DNA of 30,990 bases from Alphaproteobacteria bacterium (GTDB lineage: Bacteria > Pseudomonadota > Alphaproteobacteria > Rhodospirillales > Magnetospirillaceae): the NCBI GenBank assembly GCA_015232485.1, contig JADFZP010000002.1, positions 1 to 30,990 of the forward strand. Reading direction: 5' to 3'. The notes beneath the pieces are model-generated. The model ran no database searches. It was not told the DNA's origin and worked only from the letters and a program-made list of their open reading frames with translations. Position 1 is the stretch's first letter. Every line of letters begins with the position of its first letter. The translations under genes and the position numbers were made by a program. Shown here one piece after another: positions 14,107 to 24,541 of this stretch.

Positions 14107-16162
14107 GGGTTCCCGTCTTCCCCTCCTGGCCCCGCACGAACACAGCCGTACATTCCGCCATCGTCTTCGAGGCGCGGCTGATCGGGTCGGTCATGTAATA
14201 GTTGGCGATCGGCGATTCGAAGCCCCCGGGCGCCACCGCGCCGGCCGCGCCGAAGGCGCCCCAGGCGGCGGGATCGATCCGGTCGGCCGCGCCGAAGACG
14301 GGGTTGACCGCCTTCATCCGCTCGCGGAGTTGCTCGATGGTGTCGTAGGGCAAGGCCTGATCCAGCGTCTCGGACAGCGCCCGGACGATCTTCCAGTCCT
14401 CGCGCGCCTCGCCGGGCGGCGTCACCGCCATGCGGGTGCGCTGCACGCGCCCCTCGGTGTTGACGTAGGTGGCGTTCTTCTCGGTATAGGCCGCGCCCGG
14501 CAGCACCACGTCGGCGCGGTGGGCGCCGTGGTCGCCGTGATGGCCCTGATAGATCACGAAGGCGTCGCCGAACCCGCCCATGTCCAGTTCGTCGGCGCCC
14601 AGCAGCCAGACCACCTTGATCTCGCCGGCCCGCGCCGCGTCCTGGATGCCGGCCACGTCGCGCCCGCCCGGCCCCGGCAGGAAGCCGAGATCGAGGCCGC
14701 CGACCCGGCCGGCCGCGTAATGCAGCATGCCGAAGCCGTTCCAGCCGTCCTTGACCACGCCCAGCGACAGGGCCGCCTGACGGGCCATGGCCAGCACCGC
14801 GGCGCCGTCGGGCCGCGTCAGCGCCCCCTGCCCGATCACCAGCATCGGCCGTTGGGCGTTCTTCAACACGGCGGCGAAGGGATGGCGTCCGGCGGCGATT
14901 TCGGCCAGCACGCCCGAGTCGTTGCCAAGATCCTGGACGCCGTAGGTCAGGTTGGCGTTGGGTCCGATCACCGCGATCGGCAAGCCGTTGCGCACCCAGC
15001 CCTTGCGGATGCGGGCGTTGAGCAGCGGCGCCTCGCGGCGCGGATCGGTGCCGACCAGCAGCAGCGCGTCGGCCTGCTCGATCCCGGCGATGGTCGGGTT
15101 GAACAGGTAGCCGGCGCGCACCGCGGCGTCGATCTTGGCGCCATCCTGGCGGCAATCGAGATTGGCCGAGCCCAGGCGGCCCATCAGATCCTTGAGCGCC
15201 GTCATCGATTCGCAGTCGGCGAGATCGCCGGCGATCGCAGCTATCGCCGAGCCGGGCAGGCCCTTGAGGCGCGAAGCGATGGCGGCGAAGACCTCGCCCC
15301 AACCGGCCGGGCGCAGGCGCCCGCCTTCGCGCAGATAGGGCCGATCGAGCCGCTGGCGCTTCAAGCCGTCATTGGCGAAGCGCGACTTGTCGCCCAGCCA
15401 CTCCTCGTTCACGTCGTCGTTGGTGCGCGGCAGCACGCGCATCACCGCGCCACCCCGCGCGTCGATCCGAATCGCCGCTCCGACCGCGTCGTGAACGTCG
15501 ATGCTGTCGGTCTTGCGCAGTTCCCAGGGCCGCGCCAGGAAGGCGTAGGGCCGGCTGGTCAGGGCGCCGACGGGGCACAGGTCGATGATGTTGCCGGACA
15601 GCTCGCTGCTCAGCGCCTTCTCGACATAGGTGGTGACCTCCATGTTCTCGCCGCGCGAGGTGGCGCCCAGTTCGGGAACCCCGGCGACCTCGGTCATGAA
15701 GCGGATGCAGCGCGTGCAATGGATGCAGCGGGTCATCCAGGTCTTGATCAGCGGGCCGAAATCCTTGTCCTTGACCGCCCGCTTGCCCTCGGCGTAGCGG
15801 CTGCGGTCGAAGCCATAGGCCATCGCCTGATCCTGCAGATCGCACTCGCCGCCCTGATCGCAGATCGGGCAGTCGAGCGGATGGTTGATCAGCAGGAATT
15901 CCATCACGCCCTTGCGGGCCTTCTGGACGGCCGGGGTGGTGGTGCGCACCACCATGCCCTCGGCCACCGGCATGGCGCACGAGGCCACCGGCTTGGGCGA
16001 CTTCTCGACCTCGACCAGACACATGCGGCAATTGCCGGCGATCTGGAGTCGCTCGTGATAGCAGAAGCGGGGAATCTCGACGCCGACCGACTCGGCGGCC
16101 TGCAGGATGGTCGCGCCCGCCTCGACCTCGGTCTCGATTCCGTCGATGGTCAGCTTGGTCAT
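14099..16162 (-). CDS. nuoG: NADH-quinone oxidoreductase subunit G
   Basis: This 687-residue large peripheral subunit is of the mitochondrial-like (75 kDa) type. The N-terminal ferredoxin domain binds the 2Fe-2S cluster N1b (Cys34, 45, 48, 62). N5 is ligated by His94 and Cys98/101/107 (HPLDCPICDQGGEC), and N4 by Cys146/149/152/196. A molybdopterin-oxidoreductase-like domain without cofactor makes up the rest. The extra N7 cluster motif of some enterobacterial and thermophilic NuoG is not apparent. The start MTKLTIDG at 16162 matches the family; the open frame upstream is a shadow of nuoF. It follows nuoF by 8 bases and overlaps nuoH. Confidence 0.96.
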   Translation of the reverse strand: MTKLTIDGIETEVEAGATILQAAESVGVEIPRFCYHERLQIAGNCRMCLVEVEKSPKPVASCAMPVAEGMVVRTTTPAVQKARKGVMEFLLINHPLDCPICDQGGECDLQDQAMAYGFDRSRYAEGKRAVKDKDFGPLIKTWMTRCIHCTRCIRFMTEVAGVPELGATSRGENMEVTTYVEKALSSELSGNIIDLCPVGALTSRPYAFLARPWELRKTDSIDVHDAVGAAIRIDARGGAVMRVLPRTNDDVNEEWLGDKSRFANDGLKRQRLDRPYLREGGRLRPAGWGEVFAAIASRLKGLPGSAIAAIAGDLADCESMTALKDLMGRLGSANLDCRQDGAKIDAAVRAGYLFNPTIAGIEQADALLLVGTDPRREAPLLNARIRKGWVRNGLPIAVIGPNANLTYGVQDLGNDSGVLAEIAAGRHPFAAVLKNAQRPMLVIGQGALTRPDGAAVLAMARQAALSLGVVKDGWNGFGMLHYAAGRVGGLDLGFLPGPGGRDVAGIQDAARAGEIKVVWLLGADELDMGGFGDAFVIYQGHHGDHGAHRADVVLPGAAYTEKNATYVNTEGRVQRTRMAVTPPGEAREDWKIVRALSETLDQALPYDTIEQLRERMKAVNPVFGAADRIDPAAWGAFGAAGAVAPGGFESPIANYYMTDPISRASKTMAECTAVFVRGQEGKTGTHG

Positions 16163-16170
16163 GTCCCCTC

Positions 16171-17457
16171 CTAGGCCGCCCGGCCGCGCGCGGAACGGTA
16201 TTCCTCGATGCGGCGCTCCATCTCCGGCCGGAAGTGCCGGATCAGGCCCTGGATCGGCCAGGCCGCCGCGTCGCCGAGCGCGCAGATCGTGTGACCCTCG
16301 ATCTGCTTCGAGACGTCCTCGAGCATGTCGATTTCCTCGACGGTGGCGTTGCCCACCGTGATTCGCTCCATGATGCGCCACATCCAGCCGGTGCCTTCGC
16401 GGCATGGCGTGCACTGGCCGCAACTTTCATGCTTGTAGAAGCGGGCCAGCCGGGTGATGGCGCGGACGACGTCGGTCGACTTGTCCATCACCATGACGCC
16501 CGCCGTGCCCAGCCCCGAGCGGACGTCGCGTAGCGAGTCGAAGTCCATCAGCACGGTGTCGCAGATCTCGCGCGGCAGGATCGGGACCGAGGCGCCGCCG
16601 GGAATGACGCCCAGCAGGTTGTTCCAGCCGCCACGCACCCCGCCCGCGTGCTTCTCGATCAATTCCTTGAGCGGAATGCCCATCTCCTCTTCCACGTTGC
16701 ACGGCTTGTTCACGTGGCCGGAGATGCAGAAGATCTTGGTGCCGACATTGCGCGGCCGGCCCAGCCCGGCGAACCAGGCGGCGCCGCGGCGCAGGATGGT
16801 GGGCGCCACCGCGATCGATTCGACGTTGTTGACCGTGGTCGGGCAGCCATACAGGCCCATGCCGGCCGGGAACGGCGGCTTGAGGCGCGGCTGGCCCTTC
16901 TTGCCTTCCAGGCTTTCGATCAGCGCGGTCTCTTCGCCGCACACATAGGCGCCGGCGCCGCGATGGACGTAAAGCTCGAAATCCCAGCCCGAGCCGCAGG
17001 CGTTCGGGCCGATCAGCCCGGCCTCGCGCGCCTCGTCGATCGCCGCTTGCAGGTTCTGCGCCTCGCGGACGAATTCGCCGCGGATGTAGATGTACGAGGC
17101 GTGGGCGCCGATCGCGAAGCTGGCGATCAGGGCGCCCTCGACCAGCTTGTGCGGGTCGAAGCGCATGACCTCGCGGTCCTTGCAGGTGCCCGGCTCGCCC
17201 TCGTCGGCGTTGATCACCAGATAATGCGGACGCGCGCCCTGCTCCTTGGGCATGAACGACCACTTGACGCCGGTCGGGAAGCCGGCGCCACCGCGGCCGC
17301 GCAGACCCGATTCCTTCATCTGGTCGATGATCCAGTCGCGGCCCTTGCCAAGGATCTCCTTGGTGCCGTCCCAGTCGCCGCGGGCGCGGGCGCCGGCCAA
17401 GCGCCAATCGCCCAGGCCATAGAGATTGGTGAAGATGCGGTCCTGGTCGCGCAGCAT
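16171..17457 (-). CDS. nuoF: NADH-quinone oxidoreductase subunit F (NADH-binding, FMN)
   Basis: This 428-residue subunit oxidises NADH through FMN and holds cluster N3. Visible are the FMN/NADH glycine-rich motif GLRGRGGAGFPTG (51-63), NADEGEPGTCKDR (83-95), the second nucleotide motif GAGAYVCGEETALI (167-180) and the 4Fe-4S ligands Cys346, 349, 352 (ESCGQCTPCREG) and Cys392. The start MLRDQDRIF at 17457 shares one base with the nuoE stop (TGATG). The length and motif spacing are standard for the alphaproteobacterial/51 kDa family. Confidence 0.97.
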   Translation of the reverse strand: MLRDQDRIFTNLYGLGDWRLAGARARGDWDGTKEILGKGRDWIIDQMKESGLRGRGGAGFPTGVKWSFMPKEQGARPHYLVINADEGEPGTCKDREVMRFDPHKLVEGALIASFAIGAHASYIYIRGEFVREAQNLQAAIDEAREAGLIGPNACGSGWDFELYVHRGAGAYVCGEETALIESLEGKKGQPRLKPPFPAGMGLYGCPTTVNNVESIAVAPTILRRGAAWFAGLGRPRNVGTKIFCISGHVNKPCNVEEEMGIPLKELIEKHAGGVRGGWNNLLGVIPGGASVPILPREICDTVLMDFDSLRDVRSGLGTAGVMVMDKSTDVVRAITRLARFYKHESCGQCTPCREGTGWMWRIMERITVGNATVEEIDMLEDVSKQIEGHTICALGDAAAWPIQGLIRHFRPEMERRIEEYRSARGRAA

Positions 17458-18062
17458 CACTGTTTCCCCTTCGACTCGATGTCGCCCAGCGTGGTCGGCC
17501 CGCCCACCGGGGCGGAGAACTGCCGGTCGATCTGTGGACCGGGCTTGGGCCGCTCGCCGCGCTTGATGGTGTCGAGGATGCGCGCCACGCTTTCGGCGTC
17601 GAGGTCCTCGTAGTAGTCGTCGCCGATCTGCATCATCGGCGCGTTGACGCAGGCGCCCAGGCACTCGACTTCGGACAGGGTGAAGCGGCCGTCGGCCGTG
17701 GTTTCGCCGAAATCGACGCCCAGCGTCTTCTTGCAGGCGTGCGCCACCTCGTCGGAGCCGCGCAGCCAGCACGGCAGGTTGGTGCAGACCTGGACGTGGT
17801 GCTCGCCAACCGGCTTCAACTGGAACATCGAATAGAAGGTGGCGACCTCGTAGACCCGGATCGGCGGCATCGACAGCATGGTGGCGACATGGTCCATCGC
17901 CGCCTTGCTGACCCAGCCTTCCTGGCGCTGGGCGAGATCGAGCAACGGCATCACCGCGCTGCGCTGGCGCCCCTGCGGGTATTTGGCGATCGCCGCCTGG
18001 GCCAGGGCCTTGTTGGCCTCGGTGAAGGCGAAGGTGGCCGGCTGGAAATCTTGTTCACTCAT
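17457..18062 (-). CDS. nuoE: NADH-quinone oxidoreductase subunit E (24 kDa-type, 2Fe-2S)
   Basis: This 201-residue thioredoxin-fold subunit carries cluster N1a. Its ligands are Cys93 and Cys98 (VCTNLPCWLRGS) and Cys134 and Cys138 (VECLGACVNAP). After the fold ends at about residue 165 there is a Pro/Gly-rich tail (RPKPGPQIDR to GGPTTLGDI) longer than in E. coli NuoE; such tails occur in alphaproteobacterial and mitochondrial homologues. The ATG at 18062 overlaps the nuoD TGA (ATGA). Confidence 0.96.
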   Translation of the reverse strand: MSEQDFQPATFAFTEANKALAQAAIAKYPQGRQRSAVMPLLDLAQRQEGWVSKAAMDHVATMLSMPPIRVYEVATFYSMFQLKPVGEHHVQVCTNLPCWLRGSDEVAHACKKTLGVDFGETTADGRFTLSEVECLGACVNAPMMQIGDDYYEDLDAESVARILDTIKRGERPKPGPQIDRQFSAPVGGPTTLGDIESKGKQ

Positions 18063-19237
18063 CGGTCGATCTCGCCGAAAACGATGTCGATGGAGCCGAT
18101 GATCGCCACCACGTCGGCCAGCATGTGGCCCCTGGACATGAAGTCCAGCCCTTGCAGGTGAACATATCCCGGCGAGCGGATCTTGCAGCGATACGGCTTG
18201 TTGGTGCCATCCGAGACCAGATACACCGCGAACTCGCCCTTGGGCGCCTCGGTGGCCGTGTAGGTCTCGCCGGCCGGCACGTGGTAACCCTCGGTGAACA
18301 GCTTGAAGTGATGGATCAGGGCCTCCATCGAACGCTTCATTTCGGCGCGCGGCGGCGGGCTGACCTTGCGGTCGTCCAGGCGGTGCGGGCCGGAGGGCAT
18401 CTTCTGGATGGCCTGGCGCATGATCTTGACCGATTCGCGCATCTCGACCATGCGGATCAGATAGCGGTCGTAACAGTCGCCATGCTTGGTGATCGGAATG
18501 TCGAAATCCATGTCGGGATAGGCGTCGTAGGGCTGCGCCTTGCGCAAATCCCAGGGGACGCCGCAGGCCCGCAGATTGGGTCCGGTAAAGCCCCAGTCGA
18601 GCGCCTGCTCCAAGGTCACGGTGCCGATATCCACGGTGCGCTGCTTGAAGATGCGGTTCTCGGTGACCAGAGTCTCCATGTCGTCGAGCACCTTGGGGAA
18701 GGTGTCGCAGAACGACAGGATGTCTTCGGCCAAACCGGCCGGCATGTCGGCCGCGACTCCGCCGGTGCGGAAGTAATTGGCGTGCATGCGGGCGCCCGAG
18801 ACGCGCTCGTAGAACTCCATCAGGATCTCGCGCTGCTCGAAGCCCCACAGCAGCGGGGTCATGCCGCCGACGTCCAGGACATAGGAGCAAACGTTGAGCA
18901 GATGGTTGATGAGCCGGCTGATCTCGGCGTAAAGCACGCGGATGTACTGGGCGCGCGGCGGCGCGGTGACGCCCAGCAGCTTCTCGACGGCGAGCACGAA
19001 GGAGTGCTCCATGTTCATCGGCGAGCAGTAATCCAGGCGATCGAAATAGGGCGTCGCCTGAAGATAGGTCTTGTGCTCGATCAGCTTCTCGGTGCCGCGA
19101 TGCAGCAGGCCGATATGCGGATCGGCCCGCTCGACCACCTCGCCGCCCATTTCCAGGATGAGGCGAAGCACGCCATGCGCGGCCGGATGCTGCGGCCCGA
19201 AATTGATGTTGTAGGTCTTGATCTGGGCCTCGGGCAT
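18059..19237 (-). CDS. nuoD: NADH-quinone oxidoreductase subunit D (49 kDa-type)
   Basis: This 392-residue subunit is related to the large subunit of NiFe hydrogenases but has lost the metal site. With NuoB it forms the quinone-reduction pocket. The N-terminal NFGPQHPAAHGVLRL (12-26) carries the quinone-site His21, and TEKLIEHKTY and YLVSDGTNKPYRCKIR are further family signatures. nuoC and nuoD are separate genes here, as in alphaproteobacteria and unlike the fused E. coli nuoCD. The start MPEAQIKTYN at 19237 overlaps the nuoC stop by one base. Confidence 0.97.
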   Translation of the reverse strand: MPEAQIKTYNINFGPQHPAAHGVLRLILEMGGEVVERADPHIGLLHRGTEKLIEHKTYLQATPYFDRLDYCSPMNMEHSFVLAVEKLLGVTAPPRAQYIRVLYAEISRLINHLLNVCSYVLDVGGMTPLLWGFEQREILMEFYERVSGARMHANYFRTGGVAADMPAGLAEDILSFCDTFPKVLDDMETLVTENRIFKQRTVDIGTVTLEQALDWGFTGPNLRACGVPWDLRKAQPYDAYPDMDFDIPITKHGDCYDRYLIRMVEMRESVKIMRQAIQKMPSGPHRLDDRKVSPPPRAEMKRSMEALIHHFKLFTEGYHVPAGETYTATEAPKGEFAVYLVSDGTNKPYRCKIRSPGYVHLQGLDFMSRGHMLADVVAIIGSIDIVFGEIDR

Positions 19238-19842
19238 CAGCTCTTCTCCGCCTTCTCGTCGCCGGGCAGGACCCTGGTCGCGCCTTCCCACGGGCTGAGG
19301 AAGTCGAACGAGCGGAATTCCTGGGTCAGCTTGACCGGCTCGTAGATCACGCGCTTTTGTTGGTCGTCGTAACGCAGCTCGACATAGCCGGTCAGCGGGA
19401 AATCCTTGCGCAGCGCGTGCCCCTCGAAACCATAGTCGCTGAGGATGCGGCGCAGATCGGGATGGTCGGAGAACAGCACCCCGAACATGTCCCAAACCTC
19501 GCGCTCGAACCAGATGGCGGTCGAGAAGACGCCGGTGCAGGACGGCACCGGGGTGTCCTCGTCGGTCGCCACTTTGACGCGGATGCGCTGGTTGTGCTTC
19601 ATGGCCAGCAGATTGTAGACCACCTCGAAGCGTTGCTCGCGCGCCGGCCAGTCGACCGCCGTGATGTCGACCAACTGCTTGAACAGGCAGTTGGCGTCGT
19701 CGCGCAGGAAGATCAGCACCTTGAGCAGCGAGGTGGCGCGCACCTCGATCCGCAGCTCGCCCAACGCCACGTCGGCCGACAGCACCTCTTGCGCGAGGGC
19801 GGCCGCGATGTAATCCCCAAGGTCTTTCAGCACTTGCGTCAT
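19237..19842 (-). CDS. nuoC: NADH-quinone oxidoreductase subunit C (30 kDa-type)
   Basis: This 201-residue peripheral subunit supports NuoD and NuoB in the Q-module. The family signature ER-EVWDMFGVLFSDHPDLRRIL-DYGFEGHALRKDFPL spans residues 113-150, with no cofactor motif, as expected. The ATG at 19842 has GGAAG about eight bases upstream and gives the usual N-terminus; the longer frame is a shadow of nuoB. It starts 25 bases after nuoB and shares one base with nuoD. Confidence 0.96.
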   Translation of the reverse strand: MTQVLKDLGDYIAAALAQEVLSADVALGELRIEVRATSLLKVLIFLRDDANCLFKQLVDITAVDWPAREQRFEVVYNLLAMKHNQRIRVKVATDEDTPVPSCTGVFSTAIWFEREVWDMFGVLFSDHPDLRRILSDYGFEGHALRKDFPLTGYVELRYDDQQKRVIYEPVKLTQEFRSFDFLSPWEGATRVLPGDEKAEKS

Positions 19843-19867
19843 GATCGCTTCCAGCCGGTCTAAAGGG

Positions 19868-20404
19868 TCATCGCAGGATGGTCCCGGTACGCCGGATCTT
19901 CTTCTGGAGTTGCAGGATTCCGTAAAGCAGCGCCTCGGCGGTCGGCGGGCAGCCCGGCACGTAGATGTCGACGGGCACGATTCGATCGCAGCCCCGCACC
20001 ACCGCGTAGGAGTAGTGGTAATAGCCGCCGCCATTGGCGCACGAGCCCATCGAGATCACCCAGCGGGGCTCGGCCATCTGGTCGTAGACCTTGCGCAGGG
20101 CGGGCGCCATCTTGTTGGTCAGCGTGCCGGCGACGATCATCACGTCCGACTGCCGCGGGCTGGGCCGGAACACCACGCCGAAGCGGTCGAGGTCGTAGCG
20201 CGAACAGGCGGAATGAATCATCTCGACGGCGCAGCACGCCAAGCCGAAGGTCATCGGCCACATCGAGCCGGTGCGCGCCCAATTCACCAGCTTGTCGACA
20301 TTGGCCAGAACGAAGCCCTTGTCCTGAAGCTCGTCGGTCACGACCGAGAGAATGCGGTCCTGGTCTTGACCGGGCGGCACGGGCCGGCTTTCGGTCACTC
20401 CCAT
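19868..20404 (-). CDS. nuoB: NADH-quinone oxidoreductase subunit B (PSST-type)
   Basis: This 178-residue subunit holds cluster N2, the last iron-sulfur centre before quinone. The ligands are the adjacent Cys57-Cys58 in FGLACCAVEM, Cys122 in MGSCANGGGYYHYSY and Cys152 in VPGCPPTAEAL. SMWPMTFGLACC and RFGVVFRPSPRQSDVMIVAGT are nearly invariant in the family. The ATG at 20404 with GGAG eight bases upstream is preferred to an upstream in-frame GTG at 20425, which would cover that ribosome site. It overlaps the 3' end of nuoA by ten bases. Confidence 0.96.
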   Translation of the reverse strand: MGVTESRPVPPGQDQDRILSVVTDELQDKGFVLANVDKLVNWARTGSMWPMTFGLACCAVEMIHSACSRYDLDRFGVVFRPSPRQSDVMIVAGTLTNKMAPALRKVYDQMAEPRWVISMGSCANGGGYYHYSYAVVRGCDRIVPVDIYVPGCPPTAEALLYGILQLQKKIRRTGTILR

Positions 20405-20760
20405 TCCAATGCTCCCTTCTTCCACTCGTAGATGAAGCCGATCGTCAGAACGCCCAGGAACGCCACCATCGACCAGAAGCCGAACACGCCGATGGCGCCC
20501 AGCGAAACCGCCCAGGGAAACAGGAAGGCGACTTCAAGGTCGAAGATGATGAACAGAATGGCGACGAGATAGAAGCGCACTTCGAATTTCGAGCGCGCGT
20601 CGTCGAAGGGCTCGAATCCGCATTCGTAGGGCGAATTCTTCTCGGTGTCGGGATGCTGCCGACCGATAAGCCAGGAAGCCGCCACGGCAATGCCGGCGAT
20701 GGCCATCGCGATGGCCAGGAAGATCAGGATCGGCAGGTACTCGCGAAGCAACGCTTCCAT
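20395..20760 (-). CDS. nuoA: NADH-quinone oxidoreductase subunit A
   Basis: This 121-residue, three-helix subunit (ND3 homologue) is the first gene of the complex I operon. The loop with SPYECGFEPF (43-52) contains the conserved Cys47 next to the quinone pocket, and FDLEVAFLFPWAV (73-85) carries the conserved Asp and Glu of helix 2. A 222-base gap separates it from tRNA-Asp. I see no strong sigma-70 promoter there, although the operon must start here or read through from the tRNA. The length is typical. Confidence 0.96.
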   Translation of the reverse strand: MEALLREYLPILIFLAIAMAIAGIAVAASWLIGRQHPDTEKNSPYECGFEPFDDARSKFEVRFYLVAILFIIFDLEVAFLFPWAVSLGAIGVFGFWSMVAFLGVLTIGFIYEWKKGALEWE

Positions 20761-20982
20761 AGGCTGCCCTTTCAGATGACCAGAACGTCGCGGTTCAAGA
20801 AGGCCGAAGCGGCAGAGGTGCCCCACTTCGCGGACGGCGCTCCGAGCCTAGTCATATGACCCGCCGGCCCGCCGAATGGAAGGGAACGAAATCAACCGAG
20901 TACGACCGCGCGACGCCTCCATCATTCCGTAGTCCGATTGCGCGCGGAACCATCCCAATCGATGTGCGCCACAATGCGCGGA

Positions 20983-21059
<77 letters not shown>

Positions 21060-21084
21060 TGAGGTAAACCCCCGCGGGTGGCTC

Positions 21085-21113
21085 CATGTAATCCACGGCC
21101 GCGGGCCTGTCAA
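21085..21113 (-). promoter_or_regulatory. Sigma-70-like promoter of tRNA-Asp
   Basis: A perfect -35 TTGACA (21108-21113) is followed after 17 bases by a weak -10 TACATG (21085-21090). The start would fall near 21077, about 18 bases before the mature tRNA. The weak -10 is usual for alphaproteobacterial stable-RNA promoters. Confidence 0.6.
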
Positions 21114-21362
21114 GCAGGGACGCCGATTCCCACATCAATTCCTTCGCGGGCGGGATGCAACAATCGCAAGCGGCCCGCCAGTCCTTGGGCGCGGACCCGC
21201 ACAGCGGATCATTAGATGTACCTAATGAATTGGGCACCACAATTCTTGCCGACGACTTGGAGCGATCCAAACCGGCCTTTGGCGAATCCTTGGAAATTTC
21301 TTTTTTGCTTGACAACGGGATGGCCGGAGAATTGCGGACGCCTTGCGTCGCCTGTTCCGGGC
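21114..21362. other. Spacer between tRNA-Val and tRNA-Asp, no gene seen
   Basis: This holds no convincing ORF; the open frames crossing it run into antisense tRNA sequence. It is less GC-rich than its surroundings. It contains an AT-rich inverted repeat (CATTAG at 21210-21215, CTAATG at 21222-21227) and a T-rich stretch at 21298-21308, neither forming a clear terminator for tRNA-Val. Confidence 0.5.
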
Positions 21363-21438
21363 TGGTGGGCGGTGACGGGATCGAACCGCCGACATCCTGC
21401 GTGTAAAGCAGGCGCTCTGCCAGCTGAGCTAACCGCCC
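21363..21438 (-). tRNA. tRNA-Val (anticodon UAC)
   Basis: A 76-nt cloverleaf with encoded CCA. The acceptor GGGCGGT pairs perfectly with ACCGCCC, the D arm is AGCTCAGCTGGCAGAGC, the anticodon stem-loop centres on TTTACAC with anticodon TAC, and the T arm is GGCGGTTCGATCCCGTC. The discriminator is A. Confidence 0.97.
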
Positions 21439-21446
21439 GTCCCGCC

Positions 21447-21475
21447 AGCTTAGAAGCCCCGCTCCGCCATGGCAA
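21447..21475 (-). promoter_or_regulatory. Likely promoter of tRNA-Val
   Basis: -35 TTGCCA (21470-21475), 17-base spacer, -10 TAAGCT (21447-21452), placed eight bases before the tRNA 5' end and just after the hup terminator. The -10 matches the consensus only moderately. Confidence 0.45.
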
Positions 21476-21481
21476 GACGGG

Positions 21482-21516
21482 GAAAAACGAAAACCGGCCG
21501 CTTCCTGCGGCCGGTT
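21482..21516 (-). terminator. Intrinsic terminator of hup
   Basis: A 10-bp perfect stem AACCGGCCGC/GCGGCCGGTT (21507-21516 and 21492-21501, loop of 5) is followed on the minus strand by TTCGTTTTT. It starts 25 bases after the hup stop. Confidence 0.93.
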
Positions 21517-21541
21517 CGTCAAATTCGGTCGTACCCCAGAC

Positions 21542-21814
21542 TTACTGGACCGATTCCTTCAACCCCTTGCCGGCCTTGAACTTCGGCTGCTTCGATGCCG
21601 GAATCTTGATGGTTTCACCGGTGCGAGGGTTACGCCCCTCGGTCGCCGCACGCTCAGCCACGGCGAACGTGCCGAACCCCACCAAGCGAACCTCGTCCCC
21701 CTTCTTCAGGGCATCGCTGATCGCCTGGAACACACCGTCAACCGCCTTCGACGCGTCGGTCTTCGACAGGCCGGTGCTGCTGGCAACCATCGCCACGAGA
21801 TCATTCTTGTTCAC
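21542..21814 (-). CDS. hup: DNA-binding protein HU
   Basis: This 90-residue histone-like protein bends and compacts DNA as a dimer. It has the HU N-terminal helices (MNKNDLVAMVASSTGLSK), the GDEVRLVGFGTF strand, and the DNA-clasping arm ending in GRNPRTGETIKIPASK (61-76), with the intercalating Pro. The start codon is GTG at 21814 with GGGGG seven bases upstream. It has its own promoter and a strong terminator, so it is a single-gene unit downstream of lon, the usual place in proteobacteria. Confidence 0.97.
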   Translation of the reverse strand: MNKNDLVAMVASSTGLSKTDASKAVDGVFQAISDALKKGDEVRLVGFGTFAVAERAATEGRNPRTGETIKIPASKQPKFKAGKGLKESVQ

Positions 21815-21879
21815 TGAGACCCCCTTTTCGCTAAAACTAACTAATGGCCAGTCCTGATCCCCAGTTCATGTTTTCGCGC

Positions 21880-21909
21880 AGTCTAAATCGCCTATCCGAC
21901 TTGCGTCAA
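21880..21909 (-). promoter_or_regulatory. Promoter of hup
   Basis: -35 TTGACG (21904-21909), 18-base spacer, -10 TAGACT (21880-21885). The predicted start is near 21873, giving a leader of about 60 bases that includes the GGGGG ribosome site. The region is more AT-rich than its neighbours. Confidence 0.6.
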
Positions 21910-21964
21910 CCGCGTCAGCCCCGGAATCGTGCGATTTTTAGCCCCTTCGAGTGCCGCATCGCAA

Positions 21965-21994
21965 ACGGCCGCCACCCGGGTGGGTGACGGCCGT
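21965..21994 (-). terminator. Hairpin after lon, probable terminator
   Basis: 13-bp arms (21982-21994 and 21965-21977; one G-U pair in the minus-strand RNA) with a 4-base loop, starting about 18 bases after the lon stop. Only three T follow, so it is a weak intrinsic terminator or a 3'-end stabiliser. Confidence 0.6.
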
Positions 21995-22012
21995 CGAAAT
22001 ACGCTGCGGATA

Positions 22013-24430
<2,418 letters not shown>

Positions 24431-24497
24431 GGTACCTCGTAATTGTTCGGGGCCCTATGCCGGGCCGGACTATCGGCAATACCGAACTAAAGTGGCC

Positions 24498-24528
24498 CCA
24501 TCACCCCTCCCTCTTCAAGGGGTGATGG
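24498..24528 (-). promoter_or_regulatory. Perfect 11-bp hairpin in the clpX-lon intergenic region
   Basis: Arms CCATCACCCCT/AGGGGTGATGG enclose a 9-base loop that supplies CTTGAA with the adjoining arm base. No T-run follows, so it is not a standard terminator. It could be a clpX 3' structure, a lon leader element or a factor-binding palindrome. CTTGAA resembles a heat-shock sigma -35, but I see no good -10 for it. Confidence 0.5.
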
Positions 24529-24541
24529 TACCCAAATCCGG

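Noticed and set aside
21155..21406. 83-residue ORF ending in a GDGIEPPTSCV-like peptide
   Set aside because: The end is antisense tRNA-Val read as protein; the remainder has no recognisable domain.
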